From positions 1 to 22,232 of the IMG/VR virus record IMGVR_UViG_3300021085_000247: 22,232 nt of DNA, one strand, 5' to 3'. The DNA comes from a virus. The notes beneath the pieces are model-generated. The model was not told the origin of the DNA, ran no database searches, and saw only the letters and a list, made by a program, of their open reading frames with translations. The translations under genes and the position numbers were made by a program. Positions 1 through 6,654 of this stretch are shown in pieces. Numbering within the stretch: the first letter of the stretch is position 1; every line of letters begins with the position of its first letter.

Positions 1-252
1 AAAGTTGCCTAGTGCTTGGATAGCGTTCTCTAGGCCATCACTTACCATCTCTTCTCTGTAGGTGTAACCTGAGAAGTTTGGCTTAGTAGATAATCTGTTC
101 GAAATCTGATAGATACACTCACCGATATAGTTCGGTATCTGAGGATTTGGATCACCTGAAGCCTCTGCTTCTTCGCATAGCTTCTTGTAGTTGATAATCG
201 CTTCCAGAAACTCTGCGTTGTTTACGTAATTTTTAGAGGCTCTTTTTTTCAT
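1..252 (-). CDS. 55: Late-transcription RNA polymerase sigma factor gp55, N-terminal part (cut by the window edge)
   Basis: The first 84 codons are visible and the reading frame is open to the left edge, so the 3' end is missing. T4 gp55 (185 residues) is a small sigma-like subunit that lets host RNA polymerase recognise TATAAATA late promoters. The visible part has a Lys/Arg-rich start, then an IPNYIGECIY segment, a NRLSTKPNFSGY segment and an EMVSDGLENAIQAL segment. These are the conserved N-terminal blocks of the marine gp55 family as I recall them. The ATG at 252 follows a GGAG ribosome binding site at about 8 nt. A sigma70-type promoter lies just upstream (292-320). The presence of six late-promoter octamers in the window fits its role. 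Identification is by family pattern, not a search. Confidence 0.88.
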   Translation of the reverse strand, partial: MKKRASKNYVNNAEFLEAIINYKKLCEEAEASGDPNPQIPNYIGECIYQISNRLSTKPNFSGYTYREEMVSDGLENAIQALGNF

Positions 253-291
253 TTATAGTTCTCCGTATAATAAAGTTATACAATAGTCTAT

Positions 292-320
292 ATAATATCA
301 CAAACACGACTGCCTGTCAA
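292..320 (-). promoter_or_regulatory. Sigma70-type promoter for gene 55
   Basis: On the minus strand TTGACA (320-315) is separated by exactly 17 nt from TATTAT (297-292), which is 11 of 12 consensus positions. The expected start, near 285, gives a leader of about 33 nt before the gp55 ATG. A host-type promoter for the late sigma factor makes sense because gp55 must be made before late promoters can be read. Confidence 0.75.
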
Positions 321-344
321 GTAAAAGTTTTTTTCATTTATGTA

Positions 345-373
345 TTGACAAACGGTGAGACCATGTGTATAAT
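345..373 (+). promoter_or_regulatory. Perfect consensus sigma70 promoter on the opposite strand
   Basis: On the plus strand TTGACA (345-350), a 17-nt spacer and TATAAT (368-373) match the consensus at all 12 positions. Transcription would begin near 380 and run rightwards, antisense to the 125-residue gene and uvsW. I find no convincing plus-strand gene downstream; the first ATGs lead to frames of 17 codons or fewer. It lies 24 nt from the -35 of the divergent gp55 promoter. It could make an antisense or regulatory RNA, or be silenced in vivo. Confidence 0.6.
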
Positions 374-397
374 CTCTTTAACGCCTTTGAGATAAGA

Positions 398-775
398 CTA
401 ATGTTTTATAGATGACTTAGCTTCAAGCATGGTTGTAAACATATCTTCGAGGTCATCATTGTCATCATCTGACATAGAGTAGTCAGCATCTTCAGTCTGG
501 TATCCGGTAGTTATTCTCACAACAAAATCATCATAGTATTGAGTGGCTTTCGTACTGGCTTTAGACATGTGTATGATATCTTTTTTAGCGAAGACGCACG
601 AAGTCTCTTCGGAGAAGAGCAAGTAAGACTTAGCGTACAATCCTTGATGCGGATCTACTACAACTTGGATGGGGTTATTTACTAGAACATTTTCGCCAGT
701 TTCAACGTTGCCAGCCTCGACAACGCCAATGATATCCTGACCTGATGATAATTTTATCGTTACGTATTCAGTCAT
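398..775 (-). CDS. Conserved hypothetical protein, possibly Sm-like fold, with acidic tail
   Basis: The protein has 125 residues. The N-terminal ~75 residues look like a small beta-barrel: a TIKLSSGQDIIGVV segment followed by a VLVNNPIQVVV strand pair. Small proteins of this pattern (LxxGxxIIGxV, then NPxxVxx) occur near uvsW in marine T4-like phages, and I would compare them with Sm/Lsm-like RNA-binding folds; that assignment is inference. Residues ~95-112 are strongly acidic (YSMSDDDNDDLEDMF). The ATG lies 3 nt after the uvsW stop, and the ribosome binding site AAAGGGAT overlaps that stop, so the gene is translated from the uvsW transcript. Function unknown. Confidence 0.8.
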   Translation of the reverse strand: MTEYVTIKLSSGQDIIGVVEAGNVETGENVLVNNPIQVVVDPHQGLYAKSYLLFSEETSCVFAKKDIIHMSKASTKATQYYDDFVVRITTGYQTEDADYSMSDDDNDDLEDMFTTMLEAKSSIKH

Positions 776-778
776 TTG

Positions 779-2230
779 TTATCCCTTTATGTCAACGTTG
801 TAGATTCTGAATTCAAACTCTTCATCACTATAAATTTTCACACGTTCTTTGAAATGCTTCACAGCGAAGTTTTCTTTCTGCTTCCACTGTAAGTTGTCTA
901 CTATGTCGTATAGAGTTGCTTTATCTTTGCCGTTGCCTTTTCTCAGAACTCTACCTATCGATTGGAGATTTCTGATTTTCGATTTACTCGGGCTTGCAAA
1001 GATAATGTTATCCAAACGCTTGATATTGACACCAGTACTAAAGGTACCATAACTAGCGAGAATAATATTGTCAGTCCCTGACTCAACCAAATGTCTAACT
1101 GCCTCACGTTCCTCCCCACTAATTGCTCCGTGGATAAAGTGTACGGCTTTATTCTCATTCTGTAACATTGGATGCAATATCTTACCATGCTTCTCAACAA
1201 ACTGAAACAGTATGAGAGTGTTACCCTCAAGTGACCAAGCCAAATTTCTAATAAACTTATTACGTGCTTCACTCTTTACTATCCAATCAATTTCTTCTTG
1301 ATATGACTTATTCTTATTTATCTGTCTTATTTCTTGCTGGTATTCCAATATGATTGCTTTGATGTTGAAGTCGGCTAGTGTTTGCTCCTCGATCAGTTTC
1401 TTAGTCTCTGTAACTTTATACACTTTACCGAACAGTCCTTCAAGTACCAGCTTATGAGTCTGTGAGTCATCTAGTGTACCAGTGAAGCCAAATCTATACT
1501 TGACGTTCGGAGTTTTCTCTAGTATCTTAGTGAGAGACTTTGCTTTGAATAAGTGTGCTTCGTCACCCATGACCACATCAAACTTGTCGAACCAGTCTTT
1601 ACGCTGTTTGTAGATAGACTGCCAAGTTGTGACTGTATAGTCTGCTTCTACATTCTTATCGACACCACCAGTAATCTTGTGTATGTCTAGTTCTCTGTTC
1701 TTGTTATACTCTACAAAATCAGTAGACATCTGTAACACAAGAGATGTAGTCGGCACAATGATAAGAACTTTACGTCCTTGTTCTACGTGATATCTTGCTA
1801 GTGTATAGATGATATAAGACTTACCAGACGCTGTAGGTGAAAGAAACAATGCACGATTGTACTTTAGACCACGAACGATAGCGTTGTTCTGATAGTCTCT
1901 TGGAGGAAAAGAACTGTCAAACTCTTTAGCAAGTTGATAGCCTGCGTCATCGTTTACTTCTTGCGCCTCGTACACATCATTGATATGTTCTACTGTGTAG
2001 CCTCTGTCGTAACAAAACTTCTCGACATATCTTGTAAGACCTGCGTATACCATACCAGTCATACTATTGAATAGTCTGATCTTACCGTCCCACATACGGT
2101 TACGATATGCTGGCATGAACTTATAACCAGGTACGTAGAATTCAAAATACTCACTCAACTCCATCTTAGTCGATGGTTCTGCGTGTATGCGTATGTTGAT
2201 CTCATCGACCTTTTCAATCTGCACTGTCAT
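779..2230 (-). CDS. uvsW: UvsW-type RNA-DNA and recombination helicase
   Basis: The 483-residue length is close to T4 UvsW (503). In T4 this superfamily 2 helicase unwinds R-loops and branched DNA, and helps switch from origin-dependent to recombination-dependent replication. Motifs in order: PRDYQ (Q-motif-like, ~110-114); Walker A as SPTASGKS (~131-138); DEAH box (~223-226); FGFTGTLDD (motif III region, ~248-256); a C-terminal helicase domain with FIHGAISG; and motif VI as QSIGRVLRKG near residue 426. The N-terminal ~100 residues carry the small UvsW domain (a YKFMPAYRNRMWDGKIRLF segment). The start overlaps the stop of the upstream membrane-protein gene by 4 nt. It shares the uvsY transcription unit. 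Confidence 0.95.
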   Translation of the reverse strand: MTVQIEKVDEINIRIHAEPSTKMELSEYFEFYVPGYKFMPAYRNRMWDGKIRLFNSMTGMVYAGLTRYVEKFCYDRGYTVEHINDVYEAQEVNDDAGYQLAKEFDSSFPPRDYQNNAIVRGLKYNRALFLSPTASGKSYIIYTLARYHVEQGRKVLIIVPTTSLVLQMSTDFVEYNKNRELDIHKITGGVDKNVEADYTVTTWQSIYKQRKDWFDKFDVVMGDEAHLFKAKSLTKILEKTPNVKYRFGFTGTLDDSQTHKLVLEGLFGKVYKVTETKKLIEEQTLADFNIKAIILEYQQEIRQINKNKSYQEEIDWIVKSEARNKFIRNLAWSLEGNTLILFQFVEKHGKILHPMLQNENKAVHFIHGAISGEEREAVRHLVESGTDNIILASYGTFSTGVNIKRLDNIIFASPSKSKIRNLQSIGRVLRKGNGKDKATLYDIVDNLQWKQKENFAVKHFKERVKIYSDEEFEFRIYNVDIKG

Positions 2231-2547
2231 CTAAATAATTCCCAAAATCTGCCAATCAAAATCAAAATACCTACTGCTATGAACCAAGTGAGTGCATCAC
2301 CCAAATCTGATTCATACCACACAAGTATTGTACCTACTATCCATATAACTTTTGCTGTGTATGCTTTCCAGTTCCACATTACATACAACAGACCTTCCCA
2401 ACTACGCATATTTTCAGGCTTATCAAAGCCAAAGTCTGTCTTCTCTTTCTGATGTTCAAACCAACCCAAGCGCCAAAAAATTAGAGCAGGTACTCCAATC
2501 ACTAGAAATAATGCGAGTAAGCCCATGAGTGGATCTGATTGTTCCAT
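2227..2547 (-). CDS. Small integral membrane protein of unknown function between uvsY and uvsW
   Basis: The protein has 106 residues and three hydrophobic segments: ~7-25 (LLALFLVIGVPALIFW), ~66-81 (KVIWIVGTILVWYE) and ~86-102 (LTWFIAVGILILIGRF). A charged central stretch (HQKEKTDFGFDKPENMRSWE) separates the first from the rest, so I predict a three-pass inner-membrane protein. The ATG overlaps the uvsY stop by one base (TAATG), and the gene's own stop overlaps the uvsW ATG by 4 nt. It is therefore translationally coupled to both recombination genes. T4 also has small unknown genes between uvsY and uvsW, but I cannot claim homology. No family recognised. Confidence 0.8.
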   Translation of the reverse strand: MEQSDPLMGLLALFLVIGVPALIFWRLGWFEHQKEKTDFGFDKPENMRSWEGLLYVMWNWKAYTAKVIWIVGTILVWYESDLGDALTWFIAVGILILIGRFWELFR

Positions 2548-2984
2548 TACATAGCGCCTGTTCTAAATCTCTCCCAGTCAACAATAGTCTTCAACTGAAA
2601 GCCTCTGTTACTGATCATTTTTATGATAGACTCAAGATATGATACCTTCTCTTCAGCAAAGCCAATGCGTAGCGATAGATGTATAACATCTTTATCTGCT
2701 TCGACATATGCGGCAATGTCTTGTCTGAGTATCTTGAGAGGTTGTACTTCCCAGCCTAAAGAGTTCAGTTCAGTGATATCTAGTTCACCACGATAGTACT
2801 GACCCTTGAGTTTACATAACTCTTTATAGTCTGCTTTGAGTTTCTTCAAGCGTAGACCCTCGTCTACGTAGTGCTTGAAGTACTTGTTGTGTAGTTTAGG
2901 TATCTTTGCGCTTTCGTTAGATACGTTGGTCTGATCGATTTCACTATCTTCAGCCCACATTGTGTAGATGTCTTCTATATTCAT
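2547..2984 (-). CDS. uvsY: UvsY recombination mediator
   Basis: The protein has 145 residues (T4 UvsY 137). UvsY loads the UvsX recombinase on single-stranded DNA coated with gp32, acting as a hexamer. Supporting features are the MNIEDIYTMWAEDSEID start (T4: MRLEDLQ...), a basic helical segment (~33-66) ending KGQYYRGELD where T4 has ARLDYYSGRGD, an ADKDVIHLSLRIGFAEEKV segment matching T4 SADKDVLKVDTSLQY, and an ISNRGFQLKTIVDWERF C-terminus matching T4 IKSRGFAIKHIQDMRAF. The start is set by the ribosome binding site GAGGAATTG just before the ATG. A sigma70-type promoter (3020-3048) lies upstream. Next genes downstream are a small membrane protein and uvsW. Confidence 0.93.
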   Translation of the reverse strand: MNIEDIYTMWAEDSEIDQTNVSNESAKIPKLHNKYFKHYVDEGLRLKKLKADYKELCKLKGQYYRGELDITELNSLGWEVQPLKILRQDIAAYVEADKDVIHLSLRIGFAEEKVSYLESIIKMISNRGFQLKTIVDWERFRTGAM

Positions 2985-3019
2985 TCAATTCCTCACGGTC
3001 AAAAAATACATGCTTATAC

Positions 3020-3048
3020 ATTATAACTGGCTAGAAGCCAAAAGTCAA
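3020..3048 (-). promoter_or_regulatory. Sigma70-type promoter for the uvsY-uvsW operon
   Basis: On the minus strand TTGACT (3048-3043), a 17-nt spacer and TATAAT (3025-3020) match the consensus at 11 of 12 positions. The -35 hexamer contains the TGA stop of the upstream tail gene. The spacer holds a short inverted repeat (TGGCT-TCT-AGCCA). It separates the early or middle recombination genes from the late structural genes. Confidence 0.72.
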
Positions 3049-3539
3049 GATAGAACTTTGATGGTGTACGATGAGTATCTAAAAGTAATATCTGTTGTTG
3101 GTACAGTAGGCACACTATTAGTTATATCAAGTGGCAAACCGCCAACGCTGGTCGGGAACATATCGATAAAGGTGAACTCTACGTTAGGGTTCTTACCGTT
3201 AGTTAGTAGTGTAAGTGTAGCATCAGAGTATACTCCGTCGCCACCATCGCTGATCAAATCTGCGTATTGTTCAAAGCCCTCAGGTTTTGTTAGACTGATC
3301 AGCCAGTTCCACGCATCTAAGTACGCACCAAGATTTTCATCTATAGCGATTTGCATCGTGAGATCACCAAACTGCACTTTATCGCCTGGACGATATACAG
3401 TCTTGAATGGTGTCATCTGTTCAGTTACGCCAGATGAAATGTCTGGTATAGTAACGTTCTGAACAAAGAACTGTGTGTTGGGCATACGCTTTAGTTGAAA
3501 GCGAAACTCAACTGGATTTAGAAAATTTTGTAACTTCAT
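3045..3539 (-). CDS. Tail-tube-family structural protein downstream of gp23 (gp3-position tail completion or tube-initiator type)
   Basis: The protein has 164 residues. FLNPVEFRFQLKRMPNTQFF, a VTIPDISSGV strand, a YRPGDKVQFGDLTMQIAIDE segment and DAWNWLISLTKP give the layout of the gp19 tail-tube family: an N-terminal beta strand, a loop, then a beta sandwich with one helix. It is not the main tube protein, which lies beside gp18 at 9263-9817. In marine T4-like phages a protein of this size at this position, between gp23 and uvsY, is usually labelled gp3 (tail completion/sheath stabiliser); gp54-like tube initiator is the alternative. It has its own late promoter (3573-3580) and a GAGGGTAAT ribosome binding site. 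The tail-tube fold is confident; the exact T4 counterpart is not. Confidence 0.78.
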   Translation of the reverse strand: MKLQNFLNPVEFRFQLKRMPNTQFFVQNVTIPDISSGVTEQMTPFKTVYRPGDKVQFGDLTMQIAIDENLGAYLDAWNWLISLTKPEGFEQYADLISDGGDGVYSDATLTLLTNGKNPNVEFTFIDMFPTSVGGLPLDITNSVPTVPTTDITFRYSSYTIKVLS

Positions 3540-3572
3540 ATTACCCTCATAGAAGTAATTTGGCTCTGTTAC

Positions 3573-3580
3573 TATTTATA
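3573..3580 (-). promoter_or_regulatory. T4-type late promoter for the 164-residue tail gene
   Basis: Exact TATAAATA on the minus strand. Its downstream edge is 34 nt from the ATG at 3539, giving a leader of roughly 27 nt. It lies immediately after the gp23 terminator, so transcription restarts here. Confidence 0.8.
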
Positions 3581-3585
3581 CGCAC

Positions 3586-3610
3586 AAAAAAAGGGAGCCC
3601 GAAGGCTCCC
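3586..3610 (-). terminator. Strong intrinsic terminator after gp23
   Basis: On the minus strand the 7-bp stem GGGAGCC/GGCTCCC encloses a TTCG loop and is followed by seven T residues. The loop with its closing pair is the very stable cUUCGg tetraloop. It lies 45 nt after the gp23 stop and just before the next late promoter. Confidence 0.93.
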
Positions 3611-3620
3611 TAATCTGTTC

Positions 3621-3650
3621 AGTCAACTAGCTTCCCGCTAGTCTCTGACT
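3621..3650 (-). repeat. Second stem-loop between the gp23 stop and its terminator
   Basis: The inverted repeat pairs AGTCA with TGACT (3621-3625 and 3646-3650) and ACTAGC with GCTAGT (3626-3631 and 3637-3642), with a TTCCC loop and a CTC bulge. It starts 5 nt after the gp23 stop codon and has no T-run. It may protect the 3' end of the abundant gp23 mRNA; that role is inference. Confidence 0.65.
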
Positions 3651-3655
3651 TCTTA

Positions 3656-4933
3656 TTATAGAAGGTTGGTTACTGCTGTACGTCTGTAGTAGACGTTAGT
3701 GTTAGCAGCCAGTGCGCCTTGGTTTGTTTGAGTTGCGCCACGTGCGAATGGGTTTGCAACCATTCCGTAACGAGTCTTGAAACCAATTTTTGACTGGAAG
3801 CTGTTCTCACCAACTGCACGAACCATTTGCAATGGAACGTATGGGCAATAGAACAGACCGGCATCAAATGCACTTGAGCCTTTGTAGCCAACAACCATGT
3901 AGTTTGCGCCTGCATATGGATCAACATATACACGGAAACGACCATTCAGAACACCGACGAAAGTGTTACCAGTATCGTCAGGCTGTAGGTTGTTAGAGTT
4001 CAACGCTGGAGCGTAGTCTAGTACACCAGCCATTTGTAGAGCAGATGCTACATCTGATGAACAAAGGATAATGTTACCTTTCCCTCTACGAGTAGCTTTC
4101 GCAATTGCGTTAGCTTCTGTTTCGATTTGGAACATAAGACCTTTGAACTTCTCTACTGACCAACGACCGTTAGCATCGACATCTAAGTCGAAAGTACCGG
4201 CAGAAGCAGTACCCGCAGAACCTGCAACAGCGTTGCTGTATACAGTACGGATCACTTCACGGTTGATCTCAGCTAGAAGCTCGGCAGACAACATGTTAGC
4301 CAACTCAGTTTCAGCATCCAAACCATGGATAGCTTTTAGATCCTGAGCGAGTTCAGTTGTGTACTCTGCTTTCAAGGCACGTGACTTAGCTTCAACAGAA
4401 ACTTTGTCGATTTGGAATGACATCTCAGCGAAAGATCCAGCAGTAGTGCCTAGTTCTTCAGCGGCATTAGTAGTCATACCAGTACCTGATGTTTCTGATC
4501 CTGCACCCAATGCGTTAGCGTGAGTACCAGTACCAGAGAAGTCTGTGTCTGCTTCGTTATAGAACGCTTCAGATTTGACTTCGTTGTTTGCGCCATCTAC
4601 GTAGTTGCTACGCATTGCAAAGATCAGACCAGTTGGTCCAGTCATAGGCTGTACGCCTGCAATATCGTATGCTACCAAATTAGGCATCGCACGGCGTACT
4701 AAAGAAATTAGTACGGGATCATACTTGTCCATTTGGCCAACGTTGTTGACGGGTCCTAATTCAGCTTCAGAAAGAAGTGTATTAGGTGAATATGACTGAC
4801 CCTCTTTCAAGGCAGTCTCTGTGTTTTCAAGCAAAGTGGCTGTAACAGCTTGACGATGCTTGTCTTGAATGCCAGGAAGTGCTTCATGCTCAAGCACTGG
4901 GCCCCATTTTTGCATTAGTTCTTCGTTTCTCAT
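3656..4933 (-). CDS. 23: Major capsid protein gp23
   Basis: The 425 residues form the HK97-fold shell protein of the T4-like head. The family is recognised from the MQKWGPVLEHE start, the QMDKYDPVLISLVRRAMPNL block, a VQPMTGPTGLIFAMRS segment, and the YVDPYAGANYMVVGYKGSS and GLFYCPYVPLQM blocks near the C-terminus. It is shorter than T4 gp23 (521), as is common in marine relatives. Residues 54-57 (LSE-A) match the gp21 protease consensus LxE-A/G, so a 56-residue propeptide is probably removed. The ribosome binding site is AAGGAG, a late promoter lies 34 nt upstream, and a terminator follows. Neighbours are scaffold gp22 upstream and a tail-tube-family gene downstream. Confidence 0.97.
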   Translation of the reverse strand: MRNEELMQKWGPVLEHEALPGIQDKHRQAVTATLLENTETALKEGQSYSPNTLLSEAELGPVNNVGQMDKYDPVLISLVRRAMPNLVAYDIAGVQPMTGPTGLIFAMRSNYVDGANNEVKSEAFYNEADTDFSGTGTHANALGAGSETSGTGMTTNAAEELGTTAGSFAEMSFQIDKVSVEAKSRALKAEYTTELAQDLKAIHGLDAETELANMLSAELLAEINREVIRTVYSNAVAGSAGTASAGTFDLDVDANGRWSVEKFKGLMFQIETEANAIAKATRRGKGNIILCSSDVASALQMAGVLDYAPALNSNNLQPDDTGNTFVGVLNGRFRVYVDPYAGANYMVVGYKGSSAFDAGLFYCPYVPLQMVRAVGENSFQSKIGFKTRYGMVANPFARGATQTNQGALAANTNVYYRRTAVTNLL

Positions 4934-4966
4934 TTGAAATTCTCCTTTTTGAGATTTATCTAATGT

Positions 4967-4974
4967 TATTTATA
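4967..4974 (-). promoter_or_regulatory. T4-type late promoter for gp23
   Basis: Exact TATAAATA on the minus strand, its downstream edge 34 nt before the gp23 ATG, the same spacing as the promoter of the following tail gene. It gives the major capsid gene its own promoter in the 48-nt gap after gp22. Confidence 0.85.
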
Positions 4975-4981
4975 AATTTGT

Positions 4982-5908
4982 TTAGCTTGCTAAACGACCA
5001 AGGCTTGCGGCGTAGGCGGCGATCTGTGGATCGACTACTACTTTAGTTGCTTCCTCTTCCTCAGCGGCTTCTTCTAACAGTTCAGTAGCATCTTCTACTG
5101 GAGCAACTGTTTCGGCAAAGTAGCTGTCTTTGATTGCGGCAACTTTTGAAGCATATTCTTCAACTGATTCAAAGCTGATACCTTCGGACAGAGTAGCAAG
5201 TTTCTCAACTTGGGTGTCTGTGAGACCTTCAGTCACTTCTTTAAATTTAGCTTCAGTTTCAAGCTTCTGCTTTTCCTCTCTGATGGTCATCAACTCTTCT
5301 ACAACTTCGTTGTACTTTGTCTTTGACTCTTCAAGTTTCTCTTCTGCCTGAGCAACATGATCAACTGATTCTTGATCAACTTCCATGTTATGCTCTGATA
5401 CAAGAGACTTGATTCCACCTAGTAGCGACTCTGCAACTTCAACTTTGATGTTGCTTTCAATCGATACTCTGTTTTCTTCCATCCAACCTTCGATAACGTA
5501 GTCTAGATAAGAATCAACTTTTTCTACTAGGTCTTCTACAGCAGATTCAACCTGCTCCTGAAGATCGTTTTCAAATTTCTCTTCTAGTGAAGCTTTCTCT
5601 GCTAGTACATTCTCATGTACAGCCGCTTCAAATACTGCTTCGACCTTAGTTTTGAAATCTTCGCTTAGGTCTTGGCCTTCGAAAAGACCTTGAAATGCTT
5701 CTTTCAAACCGGCATCGTTAGTACCTTGGGGAGTCTTTACAGAATCCTCAACGTTGTCCGCCTTAGGGTCAGCCGACTTCTTCAAGTCGCCCTTACGTTT
5801 CTTGACTGCTCCTCCTGCTGGAGTTACGGCATCCGCAGATTCCGAATCTTCACCAGTCGCCTTAGCTTCGTCAAGTTCTAGGTCTAGATTTTGTTCTAGT
5901 TCACTCAT
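4982..5908 (-). CDS. 22: Prohead core scaffolding protein gp22
   Basis: The 308-residue protein is acidic and largely helical, located directly upstream of gp23 as in T4. gp22 is the main internal scaffold of the prohead and is degraded by gp21 after assembly. Residues ~1-60 are low-complexity and charged. Long coiled-coil-like Glu/Lys stretches run ~68-135 and ~185-235. The C-terminus ends PQIAAYAASLGRLAS, a short hydrophobic tail after an acidic stretch. Candidate gp21 cleavage points of the LxE-A/G type are LDE-A (~12-15), LKE-A (~68-71) and LFE-G (~75-78). A late promoter lies 36 nt upstream of the ATG and the ribosome binding site is AAAGGAG. Low sequence conservation is normal for this gene; position and composition carry the call. 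Confidence 0.88.
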   Translation of the reverse strand: MSELEQNLDLELDEAKATGEDSESADAVTPAGGAVKKRKGDLKKSADPKADNVEDSVKTPQGTNDAGLKEAFQGLFEGQDLSEDFKTKVEAVFEAAVHENVLAEKASLEEKFENDLQEQVESAVEDLVEKVDSYLDYVIEGWMEENRVSIESNIKVEVAESLLGGIKSLVSEHNMEVDQESVDHVAQAEEKLEESKTKYNEVVEELMTIREEKQKLETEAKFKEVTEGLTDTQVEKLATLSEGISFESVEEYASKVAAIKDSYFAETVAPVEDATELLEEAAEEEEATKVVVDPQIAAYAASLGRLAS

Positions 5909-5943
5909 TTGACTTCTCCTTTAACAAGTATTATTGTCTTGTG

Positions 5944-5951
5944 TATTTATA
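5944..5951 (-). promoter_or_regulatory. T4-type late promoter for gp22
   Basis: Exact TATAAATA on the minus strand, its downstream edge 36 nt before the gp22 ATG at 5908, in the 47-nt gap between gp21 and gp22. Confidence 0.83.
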
Positions 5952-5955
5952 AATT

Positions 5956-6654
5956 TCATTTCTTCGTCAGCGAATTTATAAACCGTTCAAAGATAACCGA
6001 AGCTTTAGCTTCTAATTCTTCAACAGAATATTTTGCGGTTTCTTTTATTTCTTCTTCAATTTGATCAAAAGCCTGAGCCGCAGTCCAAGATGAAGAAGCA
6101 ACATCGTAAACCCATTCTACTCCTTCCATGACGCCTTTTACAAAAGCATCAGGAGCAGATGGATCTGCAACGATATCACCAGCAGTAGCAAGCATAAAAT
6201 CGTCTTGCACTTCCATGATTCCTTGACCATTCTTTTTCAATGATCCCATACCACGTGATGAAATACCTAAGTTAGCACCTTCATCGATAAGATTCTTTAC
6301 GATCTTACCCATTGGTGTATCCATCACTTTAGCACGTCCGATAACATTCGGTCCGTCCTCTTTGAGTTCGGTAAACATATGTGATACACGGTCCAAATTG
6401 ATTGTTGGACCAGCTGGATGTCCCAGTTCACCATATGCACGTTTCGCTTCAACGTAGTTTTTGTTATATCTAGCCATCTCTTTCATTAGAGTAGATGCTG
6501 GATATACACGTCCGTTTCTATTTTTGATGTCACCTTGCATGATGACGCCTTCGATGAAGTAGTTCTTTTTACCCGTTGCTTCACCAGCTTCGTTTAGTAC
6601 ATCTTCTGAGATATACTGAACGTCTTCAACGATTTCTTTGATTAGTAATGACAT
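5956..6654 (-). CDS. 21: Prohead core protease gp21
   Basis: The protein has 232 residues (T4 gp21 212). gp21 is a serine endopeptidase packed inside the prohead; it cleaves capsid and core proteins after Glu in (I/L)xE-A/G contexts to allow head maturation. Visible motifs are NRNGRVYP (~45-52), GELGHP with the likely catalytic His79, and LGISSRGMGS with the likely nucleophile Ser132 or Ser133. All lie in the order expected for the T4 prohead endopeptidase family. The start overlaps the stop of the upstream gene by one base (TAATG), with a strong GGAGGTAAG ribosome binding site inside that gene's end. Probable substrate sites are visible in gp22 and gp23. Confidence 0.94.
   Translation of the reverse strand: MSLLIKEIVEDVQYISEDVLNEAGEATGKKNYFIEGVIMQGDIKNRNGRVYPASTLMKEMARYNKNYVEAKRAYGELGHPAGPTINLDRVSHMFTELKEDGPNVIGRAKVMDTPMGKIVKNLIDEGANLGISSRGMGSLKKNGQGIMEVQDDFMLATAGDIVADPSAPDAFVKGVMEGVEWVYDVASSSWTAAQAFDQIEEEIKETAKYSVEELEAKASVIFERFINSLTKK

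Noticed and set aside
955-1272. A 105-codon minus-strand frame inside uvsW.
   Set aside because: It is wholly inside uvsW in another frame, while the uvsW frame carries helicase motifs throughout.
2968-3462. A 164-codon plus-strand open frame.
   Set aside because: It is antisense to the tail-tube-family gene, shows no family features and has no ribosome binding site; the minus-strand gene has a late promoter and a good ribosome binding site.
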